From assembly GCA_950295325.1 (NCBI GenBank), contig OX485806.1:40732001-40796000 (forward strand): a DNA stretch of 64,000 nt, read 5' to 3'. The notes under the pieces were generated by a model. The model had not been told where the DNA came from and did no database searches. It worked only from the letters and a program-made list of their open reading frames with translations. The stretch comes from Polytrichum commune. Taxonomy: Eukaryota; Streptophyta; Polytrichopsida; Polytrichales; Polytrichaceae. How positions within the stretch are numbered: position 1 is the stretch's first letter; each line of letters starts with the position of its first letter. The position numbers were made by a program, and so were the translations under genes. Positions 34,384-46,717 of this stretch are shown here, in pieces.

Positions 34384-34990
34384 AGACAAATCCTTGACCT
34401 AACTTTTGAGCTCCTGAAAAACCCGCATAATTGAATTTTAAACACACACACACACTCACACACTCACACACATTTAACCCCAAGATCTTCTTAACGAAAA
34501 TAATTCACCAGAGCTGTGAGAAAATGTCTCCTTCCAGTTCCAAAACAATTTGAAAAAAGAAAAAAGAAAAATAAACTTCTCACAAAGGTTCCTCCTGCAT
34601 CGCATGTTTTGCTTAAAACAAACAGATAGAAAAAACAATTGAAGAAAAATGGAACTTAACCCTCTCCAAAGAACAAGAAACAGAAACTTAGCCAATTGCA
34701 ACCTAGCTTATAGTGATCAGAGCTGCGTGAACCCACAATTTTTTTAGCACGGAAGGAGGAACAGAAAACAAAGTAAGGAGCGCAAAAAATTACCTTGAAA
34801 TTTTGTGTTGATGAGTTTGGATGATTGCAAAGGAATTGGTGAAGAAGTTGGGAAATTGGAGAGGAATCTGGGTCTTCCAGAGGTTGCCAAACGGCTTCGG
34901 AAAGAGGGCGGGCTGGTGACTGCCAAGTGGATGCTCTTAAGACTGCCACTTGGTAGACGCTGACTTGCAGTTGACCATTACTACCTATCC
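34384..34990 (-). promoter_or_regulatory. 5' leader of the LysM gene with a leader intron
   Basis: Upstream of the ATG at 34383, an acceptor GGGTTTTTCAG|GAGCTC (exon edge 34413) pairs with a donor TTTCAAG|GTAATT (exon edge 34794), giving a 380 bp intron in the 5' untranslated region. An upstream frame beginning at 35072 would, after splicing, stop just before the main ATG, so it is either an upstream ORF or lies outside the transcript. The transcription start cannot be fixed from sequence. Confidence 0.5.
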
Positions 34991-35072
34991 TTCTCCGTCC
35001 GTCCCACAAGGATGAATGAGAATCCAGCGCGGGGGATGATTCTCGATGCTTTTTCACAAACCCATCGCTCAT

Positions 35073-35536
35073 CCAAGAGCATGAGGGTTATCATAACTCG
35101 TCACATGTTTCATCCATGGAGTTGCAATGTCATCCATCATTCCAAAGTTATGTCCACGAGTTGATTAATTATGTTTGTTGATCAGCTCAAGTAGTTGGAT
35201 GATTGGTTGCTCCCACAACTCGTCATCCATTGTCCTCTCAATGGTTATCTAATTCATAACCAATCATTGATGCAATATATGAATGGTTATTAGAGTGCGC
35301 ACCCACCGTCTTTTGCATTTGCAACTAGGAGTTTGAGTGTCATCATGGAATCAAAACAAATAGCAATGTTAGTAAACACTTACAACATACACTTCGCATA
35401 ATATTCAAATGGAAGTAAAAAGAAGCTTATTCAAATCATTTCATACTCGGTGTGGAAGAAAGTGTATGCCATCTATATGCATGCTTATCCTGATAACACC
35501 TTGCAAGAGGAGACATTGAAGGAGTGTCTTCGTGAC
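35073..35536. other. Unassigned DNA
   Basis: No gene or repeat structure recognised between the LysM 5' region and the SINE insertion. Confidence 0.4.
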
Positions 35537-35547
35537 TGCATGAAAGA

Positions 35548-35907
35548 CAAGAGAAACTCCGGTCTCCGGAGGAGACCGATGTGAATTAAGTGTCTGTTCA
35601 ATCCACCCCCAATCCGATGCCCACAGGACAAAGGTATGGAAGTAAGTATCTACTCCCCCCTTTCGAGAGTAGACACTATGGTGACACACTATACTAGTTC
35701 CTAGCTAGCCACTAGTGCCTTGAGGATACCGGACATGGAATCCCCCCAATGGGCTTTGAGGTACCCATACGACAAGGTCCAAAGGACCCCCCACCATAGT
35801 TGGGTGGACTAAGGTGGTGAGCACCACGCCGGCATGGGGAATAGAACCCACAACCTCCTCATTGGGAGCCATGAGCCCTAACCACCAAGCCAAGCCCGTG
35901 GTGCCTC
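35548..35907 (-). mobile_element. tRNA-derived SINE with 11 bp target duplication
   Basis: On the minus strand a Pol III A-box-like TGGCTTGGTGG (35892-35882) is followed 33 nt later by a B-box-like GGTTCTATTCC (35848-35838), the normal spacing of a tRNA-type internal promoter. The direct repeat TGCATGAAAGA is at 35537-35547 and 35908-35918, bracketing about 360 bp. The 5' part reads like a tRNA followed by a non-tRNA body. No poly-A tail; the 3' end is short and T-rich (TTTCTCTTGT), as in several plant SINE families. Confidence 0.75.
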
Positions 35908-35918
35908 TGCATGAAAGA

Positions 35919-37100
35919 ACTGAAGATTGGTTGGTCAAACCCGGATGGTGGGTCAAGTGCATGCTTGCAAAACAACATAGTTTCAGAACAATTGAAGCGA
36001 ACCAACAGTCATGCAAGTATGAACATTCTTGGAGAGGAGGCAACATGCACATTCTTGAAGGTGGACCGAAGAGGCCACCCGCAAGAAGAACCGGTGATGT
36101 ACCATCTCTGATATCCATGGACACAATGACATCCACACCGTTGATGGGAACATCCACACACACCAAGAAGGACAAAATTTCCTAGTGCAAATTCAGAGAC
36201 GTTAGGAAGCGGATCCAAACCTTTGCCAAAAGGTGAGTGCTTGATAGCTCAAGCAAAACAATGATGGCTATGACAAGGATCTTGGAGGGTTCTATTGAGG
36301 CAAGAGACAAATCTCTTGGAAGCTAAACATAGGATTAGCCATGCAAAAGCAACAAGTGTTGAGATCTCCAACATCAAGCAAATGGTGGAGATGGAACTCA
36401 TGGAAGTGCTATCAATTGAAGAGGAAAAGAAGAAGGTTACATAATTGTTAGGCATGAAGTGAAGGCAATAGGATTAATGGAATTTTTTGTAGGAGTTTAA
36501 GATCCATTTCAATAAAATTATCCACTTCAATCAATCACATTGTTATCTCTTTGCTTTGAATGTTCTATCAATTTGGTATCCTATACTTCAAGAGCGTTGT
36601 GTATACATGCACTCAATGTAATAAACTTGAAGACCAAAAACAAATCATTTGAATTTGGCGCTTGAGGGCATTGCAATCTAACTCCAATGAAGTTTATTTA
36701 TGTATGAGAATGTCAACTATAGACATGCATACAAGGTTGCTTGTAAATACACTCACCCACAAAGGATGCTACACACATGATAGCTAGTATTCTAACGACA
36801 CTCGCTTAAAAGTCTCCATCCCAATCATGATGATGTGCGAGCTCAAGTCATTCACCCAAAACATCACAAGTGAAATCCAATTACACTAGTGTATAAAGTT
36901 CATCAAGATGGCTGCAAGTCAAAATAAATGATTGTACTTGGGTTTGGTGGCATCAAATTGCTTCATATATCTTCAAAATTTGTGCTTTAACCAACCAATG
37001 TCCCATTCCACTCTCAAACGGTAGTAGGCATACATCTCGTTGTATGTCGTTAATGTCATTGTTGTAGAGGCTCTTCTTCATTCAAGTTGACTCATGTGTT
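35919..37100. other. Unassigned DNA
   Basis: Open frames at 35814-36185 (+) and 35705-36175 (-) overlap the SINE and are not treated as genes. Nothing else is recognisable. Confidence 0.4.
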
Positions 37101-37106
37101 GTGTCG

Positions 37107-40100
37107 GGACACGCGAACACCAAAATATCCGGATTGGCGTTTTTTAAGTGCCTAATTCGGTTTTGTCCGGATGACCCTAGTATCGTCCAGGGATTATGTG
37201 AAGTGTAGGAGGTTTAGAACTCTCCGTACCCGCTTACCTTCTACTCCTTAGCCGAATTTCCGGAAACCCCGGTTTCCGGACTTCCGGTCTTTTGGACACT
37301 CTTCTTCTTTCGGAGTTTGCCTTTCCGGATTGTACCTTTAGGTCCTAATTATAACACTTACTCACCCCTCTAATTCAGATGTACCCCTCTACGTTCTACC
37401 CTCTAGAATAGGTGGTTTCTTCCGGTGAAGACGTTCCTTATAAGATTGGGATCCGGATATTCCCTCACAACCAATCCGGATTGGCCAAATCCGTCTTGGA
37501 AGGTCACACAGGGAGATCCGGATTATATCTTAGGACCACAACGACCGGAGTATTCCAGATTCCAACCAGCAATCTGACTCGACAGGATAAGTGGGTGATC
37601 CGTGCCACTTTCCGGATTGTCCCGTCCACGAGCGGTGAGACCTCTTCAGAAACTCAGATTGGCGCAAGTCTGGATCCCTTCCGGATCTTTGCCCAACCCT
37701 CCCCACGGCTATCTCATCTAGACGTTACCCAGACATCCGGAACAATGAGGTTCCCTTTCCACTACACTCCGGAGATGGCCTCCAACCTGGAATCCTAACT
37801 GTTCCGGTCCTTCCCTCCTCCTTCTGACAGATCGATCCGGCTACCACTTCCTGGGACTCTACTCAATCTGAGTTAACTGGGCGATCCGTACCACTTTCCG
37901 GATTGGTCCGTCTAAGGGCGGTGGGACCTCTTCAGAAGCTCGGATGGCGCAAGTCCGGATCTCGCCCAATCCTCCCAGCGGCTATCCCAGCTAGACGATA
38001 CTCAACCATCCGGAATAGTGAGGTTTCCCTCCCACTACACACAGAGAGGATCCGCAAGGCAATAACTAGTTCTGATCCGGGTCTCTTCTCCTATGCTCTA
38101 TCCGGAACTCCTATCCCCTCATGCTCTCCCTCCTCAGCTAACAATCTCAAAATCATTCGTACGCAAAATCAAGCAAACACAGTCAAGGGGTGAGAGATCA
38201 AAAAGAATTTATTAGAGTAGGAGCAATCAAAGTAAAACAATGGAGAAGGAACCCTTCCCCAACTCCTTATTCAGCCTTAAGTAGAGGCCCAAAATCCCTA
38301 ACCTAAGGGCGGCGGCCCAGGCGGCCGCCCCTAAGGAAAACCCTAACTGCATCCGTTCTCCCGGATTTCCCGGATCAAGATCCGGATTTTCTGCTGATAA
38401 AACCCAAGGAGAATTTTATTTCTCATCTTCAAAAACTTCTAAGTCCTACCTTCCTACCTCTATTCTGCCTAACTAATCTAACTACCATCCTAAACTAAGA
38501 AGAGCGGTGTTTCTTCTGAGCTGCTCCCTCCTTCGAATGGCTGCCAAGTCCACTAACGGCGGATGAGCCCCCTCCCAGCGATGCCTTCTGTAGCCGCGTG
38601 AGCATCCTCCTCATGTTCGGAGAAGGGGCAATCTCATCCTCCGAGTCCGCTGCTCCTTCAGTCCGCGGTGTTCCGGACCCTGGTGTTCCGGAAACTGTAC
38701 TCCCCTTCCGGACGCTCCGGATCGGGGAAGGATCGCTTCCGGTGCGCTGTTCCGGATTCTGCCCACCCGAGATCAAGGCAGTCCGCGGATCCCTGTTGGA
38801 AGCCGCCCTTGAGGGTGGCGGAGGGAATGGGCTAACCATTTGGCAGTCCGGAGGAGACGACGGTGAGGCTTGGGTCATAGGGGCCTTACCCCTACTCGGA
38901 GTTGCTTCTCGATCCGAAGTCTGGTGCCTTATCGGCGTCCTAGCCCTGTCCGGAGTCCGGGACCGATCCGAGGTCCGCGGAACAGGGGACTGGCCTTGTC
39001 CGGATCTAACAGACCCGGTGTTCTTCCTCCTCACCTGGGGAGAGCGGATCCTTTCCGGAGCTCTTCCGGAACTAGCAGGCCGAGAGCCGCCTCCCTGTTG
39101 GCTGGGTCCTGCAGACGTTGGCGGATTCTGGACCAGGGCGACTTCACCAACCACCTTGTAAAGGGTTCCGGTTGGTGACCCAGTCGGACCCGGATAGAGT
39201 ACCCGCCGGGGTGTTCCGCTTGGCGGAACCACCTTCTGGATTTCCGCCAGGAGATCCTTCATCGTCCGTGAGTATTTCACGAGGATGGGGAGGGTCTGCC
39301 TAGCGGAAGCGGGTTCTCCGGACTCCATCATCCGGTCGTAGAGATGCACCTTGTTGACGATCACTGCCGGATGCCCCACCAACTCCCGGATCCGACTGAA
39401 GACCACTGCCTGCTCCGTGTGGTACTTCCGGATCTCCTCGCTCTTCTAACTCAGCTCCTGAGTCATGGCCGCAACCTGCGCGGTGAGGTGAGCATTCTCC
39501 GTCTTGGCCTGCTCGAGCTCCTTCCTGTCCGCCCTCTTTGCCAGCTCCCAGAGAATATTTCCAGGTCCGCAGCCGTCCAGGGCCTGGTTCGCTCCTCGGA
39601 CGATGTGTTCCAGCCGGTAGTACTGGTTCTGCAGATCCTCCAACCCCTCCTTGACCCACTTGAAGGGATTCTCCGGAAAGTCCCAAGCGGAGAGATCCAC
39701 ATTCCGCCAAGTGGTCTCCCGGCTGGGTCCGGGTTCCGGATGATGATAAAGGGGAGGAGAGATTGGCCTCTGGAGGGTCGGCGGCGGGCTTCCGGGTGAA
39801 GAGGGAGGTGCTTCCGGAATGATGGGGTCGCTGGAAGTCTCCGTCTTGAGGTCTCCGGCTTCCGGATGGAGCTTGTAGGTGACCTCGTCCGCTGCTATCG
39901 TCAGCAAGTCCTCCTCCTCGGCCGTGATGCAGTCGAAGTGCTGATAGAGGTGCAGAATGAAGGGGGAGAGGAAGGAGGGTTTCTGGCCTATATGGGGGAG
40001 GGCTCACCCTACTATTTCTTGAATGATCAGTCCCCAATTTATGGGCCGGACTCCGGACATAGCACCGAACAGGGTGTTAGCCATGGTAAGGCTAATCCGC

Positions 40101-40620
40101 TTCGGCTTGTCCGGGTTAAGGATGGGCAGGAGGAACTCTAACACCCTCCGCTCTCTAAGGTTCCGGCAGTTCCCAGGGTGGAAGCCGTCCTTCGGATCCG
40201 CGTCCCCTCTAAATTTTCCGGCGAACAGGCCATCGCGGCGGCCAGCCCATCCCTCTGCAATCCCCCTCGGAAACCCGTAGACCCTATTCCAAATATCCGG
40301 AGTCCAATTATCCGGATCCCTCCTCTTTGTTCCTAGCCACTGATTCCCTCTCTCGAACTTGAACTCTCGGAGGGTATCTTCTGCTCGGAGGTTCCAGGGT
40401 TTGGCGAGCAACCCCGCGCAGCCCATAACCCGGAGATCCTCCGCTAGCTCCTGCAGCTCCCTGTCCTCCCTCGGAATTGCAGGGATGAGGGCTTTGAGCG
40501 GAACCGGGATGGGTTCCCTCTGATCCTCTTCCCGTGCTTCCGGCATTATCCTCTCTTCTCTCAGTTTCCGTCTCGACTACGGAAACTCTCTCCCCTCCGG
40601 ATTCCATCTCTTCTGCCTAA
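37107..40620 (-). mobile_element. CCGGA-rich retroelement remnant
   Basis: The block has a distinctive composition, with CCGGA/TCCGG motifs recurring through coding and non-coding parts alike, and it contains the gag-like frame at 38495-40546. A direct duplication with ~286 bp period lies at 37598 and 37884 (both atccgtNccactttccggattg). A possible terminus TGTCGGGACACGCG lies near 37107. Upstream of the gag-like start (minus strand) is a short repeated segment (AGTTGGATTGCTGGGACTC and AGTTGGCTTGCCGGGACTC) where a primer-binding region would be expected. No pol domains and no matching LTR pair were seen, so this is a partial or non-autonomous element. Confidence 0.55.
38495..40546 (-). pseudogene. 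Retroelement gag-like ORF with two in-frame stops
   Basis: One reading frame of 684 codons from the ATG at 40546 to the stop at 38495, broken by a TGA near 40004 (EIVG*ALPHIGQ) and a TAG near 39446 (MTQELS*KSEEI). The N-terminal half has a conserved-looking core (NRVYGFPRGIAEGWAG, FHPGNCRNLRERRVLEFLLP, ISLTMANTLFGAMSGVRP) resembling the large gag-type or 'putative plant transposon' proteins of plant elements. The middle part is coiled-coil-like (LTAQVAAMTQELS) and the tail is Ser/Pro/Arg-rich with repeats of R-T-P-D-R-A. No zinc knuckle, protease or reverse transcriptase follows. Family assignment is tentative; its element nature is inferred from composition and context. Confidence 0.55.
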
Positions 40621-42538
40621 TTGCTACAGAGTCCCGGCAAGCCAACTGCCGGTGACTGGAAAGTGCGGAGTCCCAGCAATCCAACTGCTGGCGGCTCGAA
40701 AGAAAAACAACCTCACCACTTGTTCTCTCAACAATTTGCCTCTTGCGAACAGAAAAAAAAAAGTGGGAAGGAGAAGGAAGGGACCCTTAAATATCCTTCC
40801 TCCCACTTCCTTCCCTTATTACCGTTTGTTTTAACGGAAAACGGTTGCCAACCGTTTTCCGACGGTTTTCCCCCAACCGTCATAAATCCGTTGTAACCGC
40901 CACTTCCAGACCGTGGGTTAATCTTGGCGCGGCCGTTACTTGGTCCGGACCATGATCAAACGGTCCTCTCCTAATCCAATTTGACGGACCGGTAATAATG
41001 CTCCTTTTTATCCTTTTTATCGTGCGAGGCGGATTTAAATTGCCCTATTTCCTAGTACAATTAATTTACCCTAAGAGACCCTATTGTCCTCATACGGGCA
41101 AGGTAAAATATGGAAAATGGATCCGTATTTCCGTATTTTTGTATTTCCGTATTTCCGTCGAATATTGGACTCCCACATGTTGGGTTAGACTGAATGAAGC
41201 CCTACCTCAATCACATTGTGTTGTGACAGGAGGTGCTTGTGGATCTACTCCCAAAACATTTGATGTTTTTACACATGGTTGACAAATGATGCACCTCACC
41301 ATTTGTGTTTGCGCCACATCCACATAAGCATGTGAGTCTTAGATTGCGTAGAAGGCCCAAACAATGTTGGCTTGGTGGTAAGGGACCTAACTACAAACAC
41401 AATCAAAGAGCACCACATATGAGCAGCGCCATGCAACGGTTTGCTCAACCTGCAAAACCTCCTTTGGTGATGTTGGCGAGTTGCGTGCTTCGCTAGCCAA
41501 TCTCTATATCTCCTCCAACTCTTCGGTAAGAATTGTACTCCCAATCTCAGCCCCCCTTTCCCTCTTAAAATCACTAAGAGTTCAACCCTCCATCTTTCTT
41601 AACAATGCAATCCCCCAAACCCCCCCCCCTCTTCACCTCCCCCTTACAAACAAACAAAAACGTTGTTGTTCCCTAGAACTCCTAAAATGGCAGCATCAAC
41701 ACAAAATGATAATGAGAAATCTAAAAATCTCCACATGCACACTATCTCTAACCTTTTCCCCATAATGCATCCAACAAAATTGAACAAAATGAACCTTCAA
41801 GTGATAGTGCAACATGACCTCAATCTCCACCTCACTCTCAATTCTTGTAATCATGGCATGATGAATGCAATGACCACATCCACAAATTTACACTATGAAA
41901 AGAGCAACACTCCTCCTCCCTTTAACCCCAAAAAACAAAAAGGAAAAACACAACGAATGTGCAAGAAACCTAAACATTGACAAGAAACACCAAAAACAAA
42001 GAGTCTATGCCATGCATTAGAAGAAAAAAACATTTCTTGCATTAAAGGTGTCTGGAAACACGATAAAAACCTCGCTACGAGTAGCAACACAACAACAATT
42101 CAAGTGGGAGAATACATGTGTTGATGCTAGGCTACCACCCATGAGACTACAAACACTTGTGAAAACGAGGTTTGCTATATTCGTTACTATATTCGTCACT
42201 ATATTCATTAATTTGGGACTTTTTCGGCATTTTGAGACAGTTACAAATATAAGAACATGGATAAAATCACACATATATTGGAGAATGTTGTAAGATGCAA
42301 ATACTTTAAAGCGGGTGTTCATATCAAGAACCCAATTAAGAACTCATATCAAGATGATTTAGGTAGGACGACCCAGACATTAGACCATGTTGTTGTGGTC
42401 CATATATTAATTTGAGACAAGAGAAAGTCTCAAATTAACGAATATAGTGATAAAGTAGTGTTTTCTCAAAAGACACTTGCATACACTAACACCATCAACC
42501 TCTACTATTAATGGCAAAGCTTGTAATTGTAGACACGT
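40621..42538. other. Unassigned DNA between the retroelement and the hAT relic
   Basis: Contains short repeats of ttccgtattt near 41126-41160 and a C-rich run near 41620-41629. A low-complexity A/C-rich stretch lies around 41600-41960. No gene supported. Confidence 0.4.
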
Positions 42539-43490
42539 GTGCCTAATGGCAGCACATGGACCATTGGGAGGGTTGTGACTGATGTCCTTAACCATGTTCT
42601 TAAGCAATGTGCCTTAAAATGGTCTAGGGGCTATTGGTTGCTTTCAAATGCAAAATTTGGTGCCATCTCTATTGCATGGAAACTTGGAGCTGAGTATGCA
42701 AAGGGGATAGCAATGGTGCCTCCTCTTCTTTGTGGATCAACAGATTTTGAGCTTGAGATTTTATACAGCTAAATAATGAAAAATTGCATAAAGGTTCCGA
42801 GGGTTTTTCTATCCTTTGCTACATGTTTTGATGCTAGCAAGGCACACAACATGTTGGCGCTAATGTTGGACCTACTATGTTGGAACTTGAAGTGCATCAC
42901 AGACTACATGGGGAAGGATGTTGTTTAGCTTGTGATTGCACAATATGACCAACATACATTGATACCTCTTTTGAGTGGAGTTCTAAGGTTTTTGCCCCCT
43001 CCCCCCCCCCCCTCCCCTTAGCTTTGAACACATTGTTGCAATCCTTCATTGCAAGACTCACTTTTTGACATTCCTATGACAATTACAAAAAACCAACAAT
43101 GGGATGCTCACAAGAGAGTTGAACATGTTTCAGCCTTTTCATGTACAAATAGAGAAGTGGAGCATCCTCTAACTTGGTGGAAAATGAACTACATACGATT
43201 TTCGAATGTTGACTTTTTGGTAAAGCAAATTCTAGGAATCTTGGGTAGCAAAATTGAATGTGAGCATATCTTCTCCATTGCATGAGTTCTCACAAGCTTG
43301 TGTTGGGGTTTACAAAGTTAGATGCGCCCTTGTGATGATCTATAAGAATTGGCCTAATGACGCATGATTTGGAGTTGCAATTTGCAACAACATTGTGGAT
43401 GATTTTTTCAACAACGTGGGTATGCTCTTGGACGAGGTAGAGGACGAGCTAGATGAGGCATGCCTCTTTGAGGAAGATGTAGAGTAAAAT
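42539..43490 (+). pseudogene. hAT-superfamily transposase relic (C-terminal half)
   Basis: Fragments in shifting frames match the order of hAT transposases: WKLGAEYAKGIAMVPPLLCG (about 42680), then SFATCFDASKAHNMLALMLD (near 42815), and then the C-terminal dimerisation region HPLTWWKMNYIRFSNVDFLV ... LGSKIECEHIFSIA (43150-43281), followed after a stop by a KNWPNDA-like remnant. The KAHNMLALMLD and E-x-I-FSIA strings are characteristic of plant hAT proteins. Stops and frameshifts, and a poly-C insertion near 42993-43017, leave it non-functional. The N-terminal BED finger was not found. Confidence 0.75.
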
Positions 43491-45443
43491 GGCAGTAGTT
43501 TTGTAGTCACATGCATGCACTCCAATTTTGTAGGTTTGCAATAAAATTGACATATAGGAGTTTGGTTCTCATGTTTCTTGGCATTGCCATTTTCAATGCA
43601 TCATCATGTATACATTATGTTGTGCACAAGTGCTACATTTCAAAAAGAATCCAAGTGCAAGAGAGCAACATTGTCACATAATTGGCAATTATGATGTTTG
43701 GCAATGCAACATTTGAGATATTTCTAGATTGCATCAATCTAACAACAATCCTTTTGTACATGGTTTCAATTGTTGACAAGGCTTGCATTTCCCAAATGAA
43801 TGAATAATATACAGTCTAAATATAGAGTCAGTCTACAACATGTAAAAATTGCAATTTATTTATTTATTTTTCCCTTCAATACTACAACATTGCATGAATC
43901 CCTAAGTATTACTTTCTTAGTATGTGTATACCACACCTATAACCATACCTAGGGCTAACATCACAATACTAGTACCTAACCAATACACTTTAACCCCTAA
44001 AATTTTCATACCACAACCTTACTAGAGTTCATAATTTGGGTGTTTCCTAATACCAACATTAGACTAGTATGAAATTTATAAAATACCAGTACAACACTAC
44101 TATAGTAGCAAAACACCTTATATGTAGTAAAATTACAGAGCATCAATATGATATAGTATGGTTTGACCCAAATAATAACATTGGTAAACAAAGATTCACT
44201 CACCTTCACATACCTATGAAACATCAATATTTGACTAGTATTACAATTTTGAAACCCATGGGTAAGGTCTTTGATAACATTATTCATTATCATTACTGGT
44301 ACCATTTATTCAATTAGATACCAATCAAGATTGGTTTTAGCCAATGGTGAGTTATTGAATAAAGTAGAATATCCATGGAAATTTACATAGCATCATCCCA
44401 ATTGGACTTCTTACAATCATGGTAATCATGAAGGTGGGAAGGAGGAACTTAGTGTAATTTTTTGTAAAGCATATGAGAGCAAGGAAAGGGTTCTTTTTTT
44501 AATTATAAAGATCAACTACTCATAAACACAAGAGGTTTGGATATACCCATACATAAATTTGTAGCAAGAATCCATGGTAAAGTATGTAGTATTAGGTTAT
44601 GAAAGGTAATAGATTAATAAGTAAGTTAATGTAGGTGGGAGAAAGTTAAACAAGAAAACGGTAGAACCGTGAGGCTCTGTCCTTTACTATGAAAGACTAC
44701 AAATGTAGTTGTCCACTTTGCTCATGCCATTCCATGGCTATTTACTATACCAAACCTTTCTTGGATTTTGTGCACCTTCTTCTCAAATGCAAGTCAAGGA
44801 TTGAAGCTACTCATTAATCACCCGAAATTTCTAAAATAAATAATCAAGAACTGCCGAAATAACTCTAGTTATCTAGATTTCTTTCAATACATTTTAGGGA
44901 GCAATCATACATATATATAACTATAATTAACATCCACATTAAATAAAGTGGACCAAAAATAACAAGAACAAGTAACGTCCGAGTGTGAACGCAAAGTGGT
45001 TAGGAAATTTGCTCTTGAAACGAAGAAGTTGATGCATAGTCTTTGTCCTACAGACAAAGCCAACAAAGGGCTTAGAATCATATCATAGGAACAAGTCAAG
45101 TGTATGTTGTGGGTGTTTTGTAACGTGGGTATTGGAGGGTGATTACCTTCAAGAGTACTTGTCGGACACATGGCGTGTATAGGATCGGGACTAGGGTGAA
45201 TGAAAGGTAAGTTAATGCTCGCGTGTGAGAATTTTCTCTTGCCTCTACCTTGGGCCTTGACATGCCTTGCCTGCATATGGGGAAGCTCAAGAGCATAGCA
45301 TCCCCATGGACTTCAAGTGCTAGGAGGAAATGACAATGGGAAAATTTTAGATTTGTTATTTATCTCGCACTAATTGTGTAATGTGGATCCTACGAGAATC
45401 AGTTATAAAAGCTAAACGTTGTCGTTAAGACCTGCTTATTTGA
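43491..45443. other. Unassigned DNA
   Basis: AT-rich. About 44155-44250 resembles 63030-63120 on the opposite strand (shared TTGACCCAAATAAT and ATCAATATTTGA stretches), so part of it is a dispersed repeat. No gene supported. Confidence 0.4.
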
Positions 45444-45926
45444 GGGTATGTTTACATTAGTGACCAATGATCATGATCATCACTTTCTAAATTCTCTCAT
45501 TGGTTGAGAAATAAGTGGAGGTCTCAATTTGTTTTTACACAAGGTCACCAAAAGACAAGTGACATGTCAAAAAGTTTGTGACACGGAATCTTACATGTCC
45601 CAAAATGGATAATTTTTTATTGTGGTCCAGATTTGGCAACAAAAGAACCCAGATGCATTCTCTTGGCTGAAAATGAAGGTGGCCATGTTATCAAGAAATA
45701 TGTATTTCAATAAATAAAAAATGCTTTAGCCATTTGATATGACAATGATTCTCATATGAAACACCATGTGCCGGTCTATGTATGCTTTACACTATATTCC
45801 TTAACCAGGGCTTTCAAAGTCTAATGTTGATTTATCTTGGTCACGGTCTTCAGACCGCCGACCATGACCACAAGAAATCCTAAATCCATTTTCTCACAGT
45901 CCTTGGTAATGTGTGTAAAACGGCCC
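45444..45926. mobile_element. MITE-like element, GTTTACAYTAG family, copy 1
   Basis: The left end GGGTATGTTTACATTAGTG and right end GTAATGTGTGTAAAACGGCCC are imperfect inverted repeats. The right flank is TTA and the left TGA. Interior sequence (TGATCATGATCATCACTTTC, CACAAGGTCACC) recurs inverted at 53778-54313 and more diverged at about 58210-58650, which defines a small family. Confidence 0.6.
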
Positions 45927-45936
45927 TTACTACTTA

Positions 45937-46316
45937 GGCTTGGTTCACATGGGGTCACAAGTCCCACGTCCCATAAGTCTCAACATGGAGGCAAAGTCTC
46001 GGCTTTTGATTCTCAATAAAACATTGAAATATGGTTCATTAGCATTAAAGTCGGATCTTGGTTACTTTATGCAAGGGACTTGTGTTGAGAGTTGGGTCTA
46101 GTTTTTTGCTCGGCCCAACTCTCAACACAAGCTTCCAAACCTCACCTCCAAAAAGTGTTGCCATGTAGGCATCCATGTCACACTTGGGACTTAGGACTTG
46201 GGACCCCATGTGAAGTGGTAAGTCACAACCTCCTTGCTCTCAATGGTTGAGGTTGCATGGAGTGACCTCAAGTGACTCGAGACTTAGGACTTGGGACCCA
46301 TGTGGCCCTCACAACC
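45937..46316. mobile_element. MITE-like element with CACATGGG...CAAGTCC ends
   Basis: Starts after TTA with GGCTTGGTTCACATGGGG and ends CCCATGTGGCCCTCACAACC, so the ends are imperfect inverted repeats. A second inner copy of the right arm (ACTTGGGACCCCATGTGAAG) is at about 46197-46216. A hairpin CTTGTGTTGAGAGTTGGG / CCCAACTCTCAACACAAG is at 46079-46096 and 46114-46131. Confidence 0.5.
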
Positions 46317-46318
46317 TA

Positions 46319-46717
46319 GGGTTGGTTTAGACTATGGTGAAGAAGTGCACCAATCGGTCAAGAATCTCAGCCCAAGACAAGGTTATTTGAGGCAACAGTT
46401 GGTATGGTAGACCAGATGGAAGACTTTCTTTTTTAAAAAGAAAAGAATAAAAAGACCCTCAAGTTGGAGTTCCCAGGAGGTCAAGTTTCCTTGTCCGAGG
46501 GTTTGATCTTGCCCTCCAAAGTACTCCCCTAGCAAGAAGTGTCACCATGTTGCTAGTCATGTCATTTTTCATCCATGCTTGAGCTTCTCCATCAGATCAA
46601 ATCTTGGCCGAAGTGTGAACACCAGCCAGTGAAGAACCCATTTTGTAGCCAAATATATTCCTCCATTCCCCTAAAATTCTTGAATGACGCACTTCACCAC
46701 CCTAGTCTAAACCACCC
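46319..46717. mobile_element. MITE-like element abutting the previous one (399 bp)
   Basis: The left end GGGTTGGTTTAGACTATGG and right end CCCTAGTCTAAACCACCC are inverted repeats. The flanks are CTA (left) and TTA (right), compatible with a degenerate Harbinger-type target duplication. It lies 2 bp from the element at 45937-46316, so three MITE-like units are arranged in series from 45444 to 46717. Confidence 0.6.

Noticed and set aside
34440-34475. (CA)n stretch read as a coding start (MGLNVCECVSVCVC) of the LysM region
   Set aside because: It is a microsatellite in the leader intron; the spliced model with the ATG at 34383 explains the data better.
35705-36185. Frames of 123-156 codons on both strands at 35.7-36.2 kb
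   Set aside because: They run across the SINE boundary, so they are chance fusions of SINE and flank.
38598-39799. Plus-strand frames opposite the gag-like ORF
   Set aside because: Antisense shadows in GC-rich sequence; the minus-strand frame is longer and has the coherent domain-like structure.
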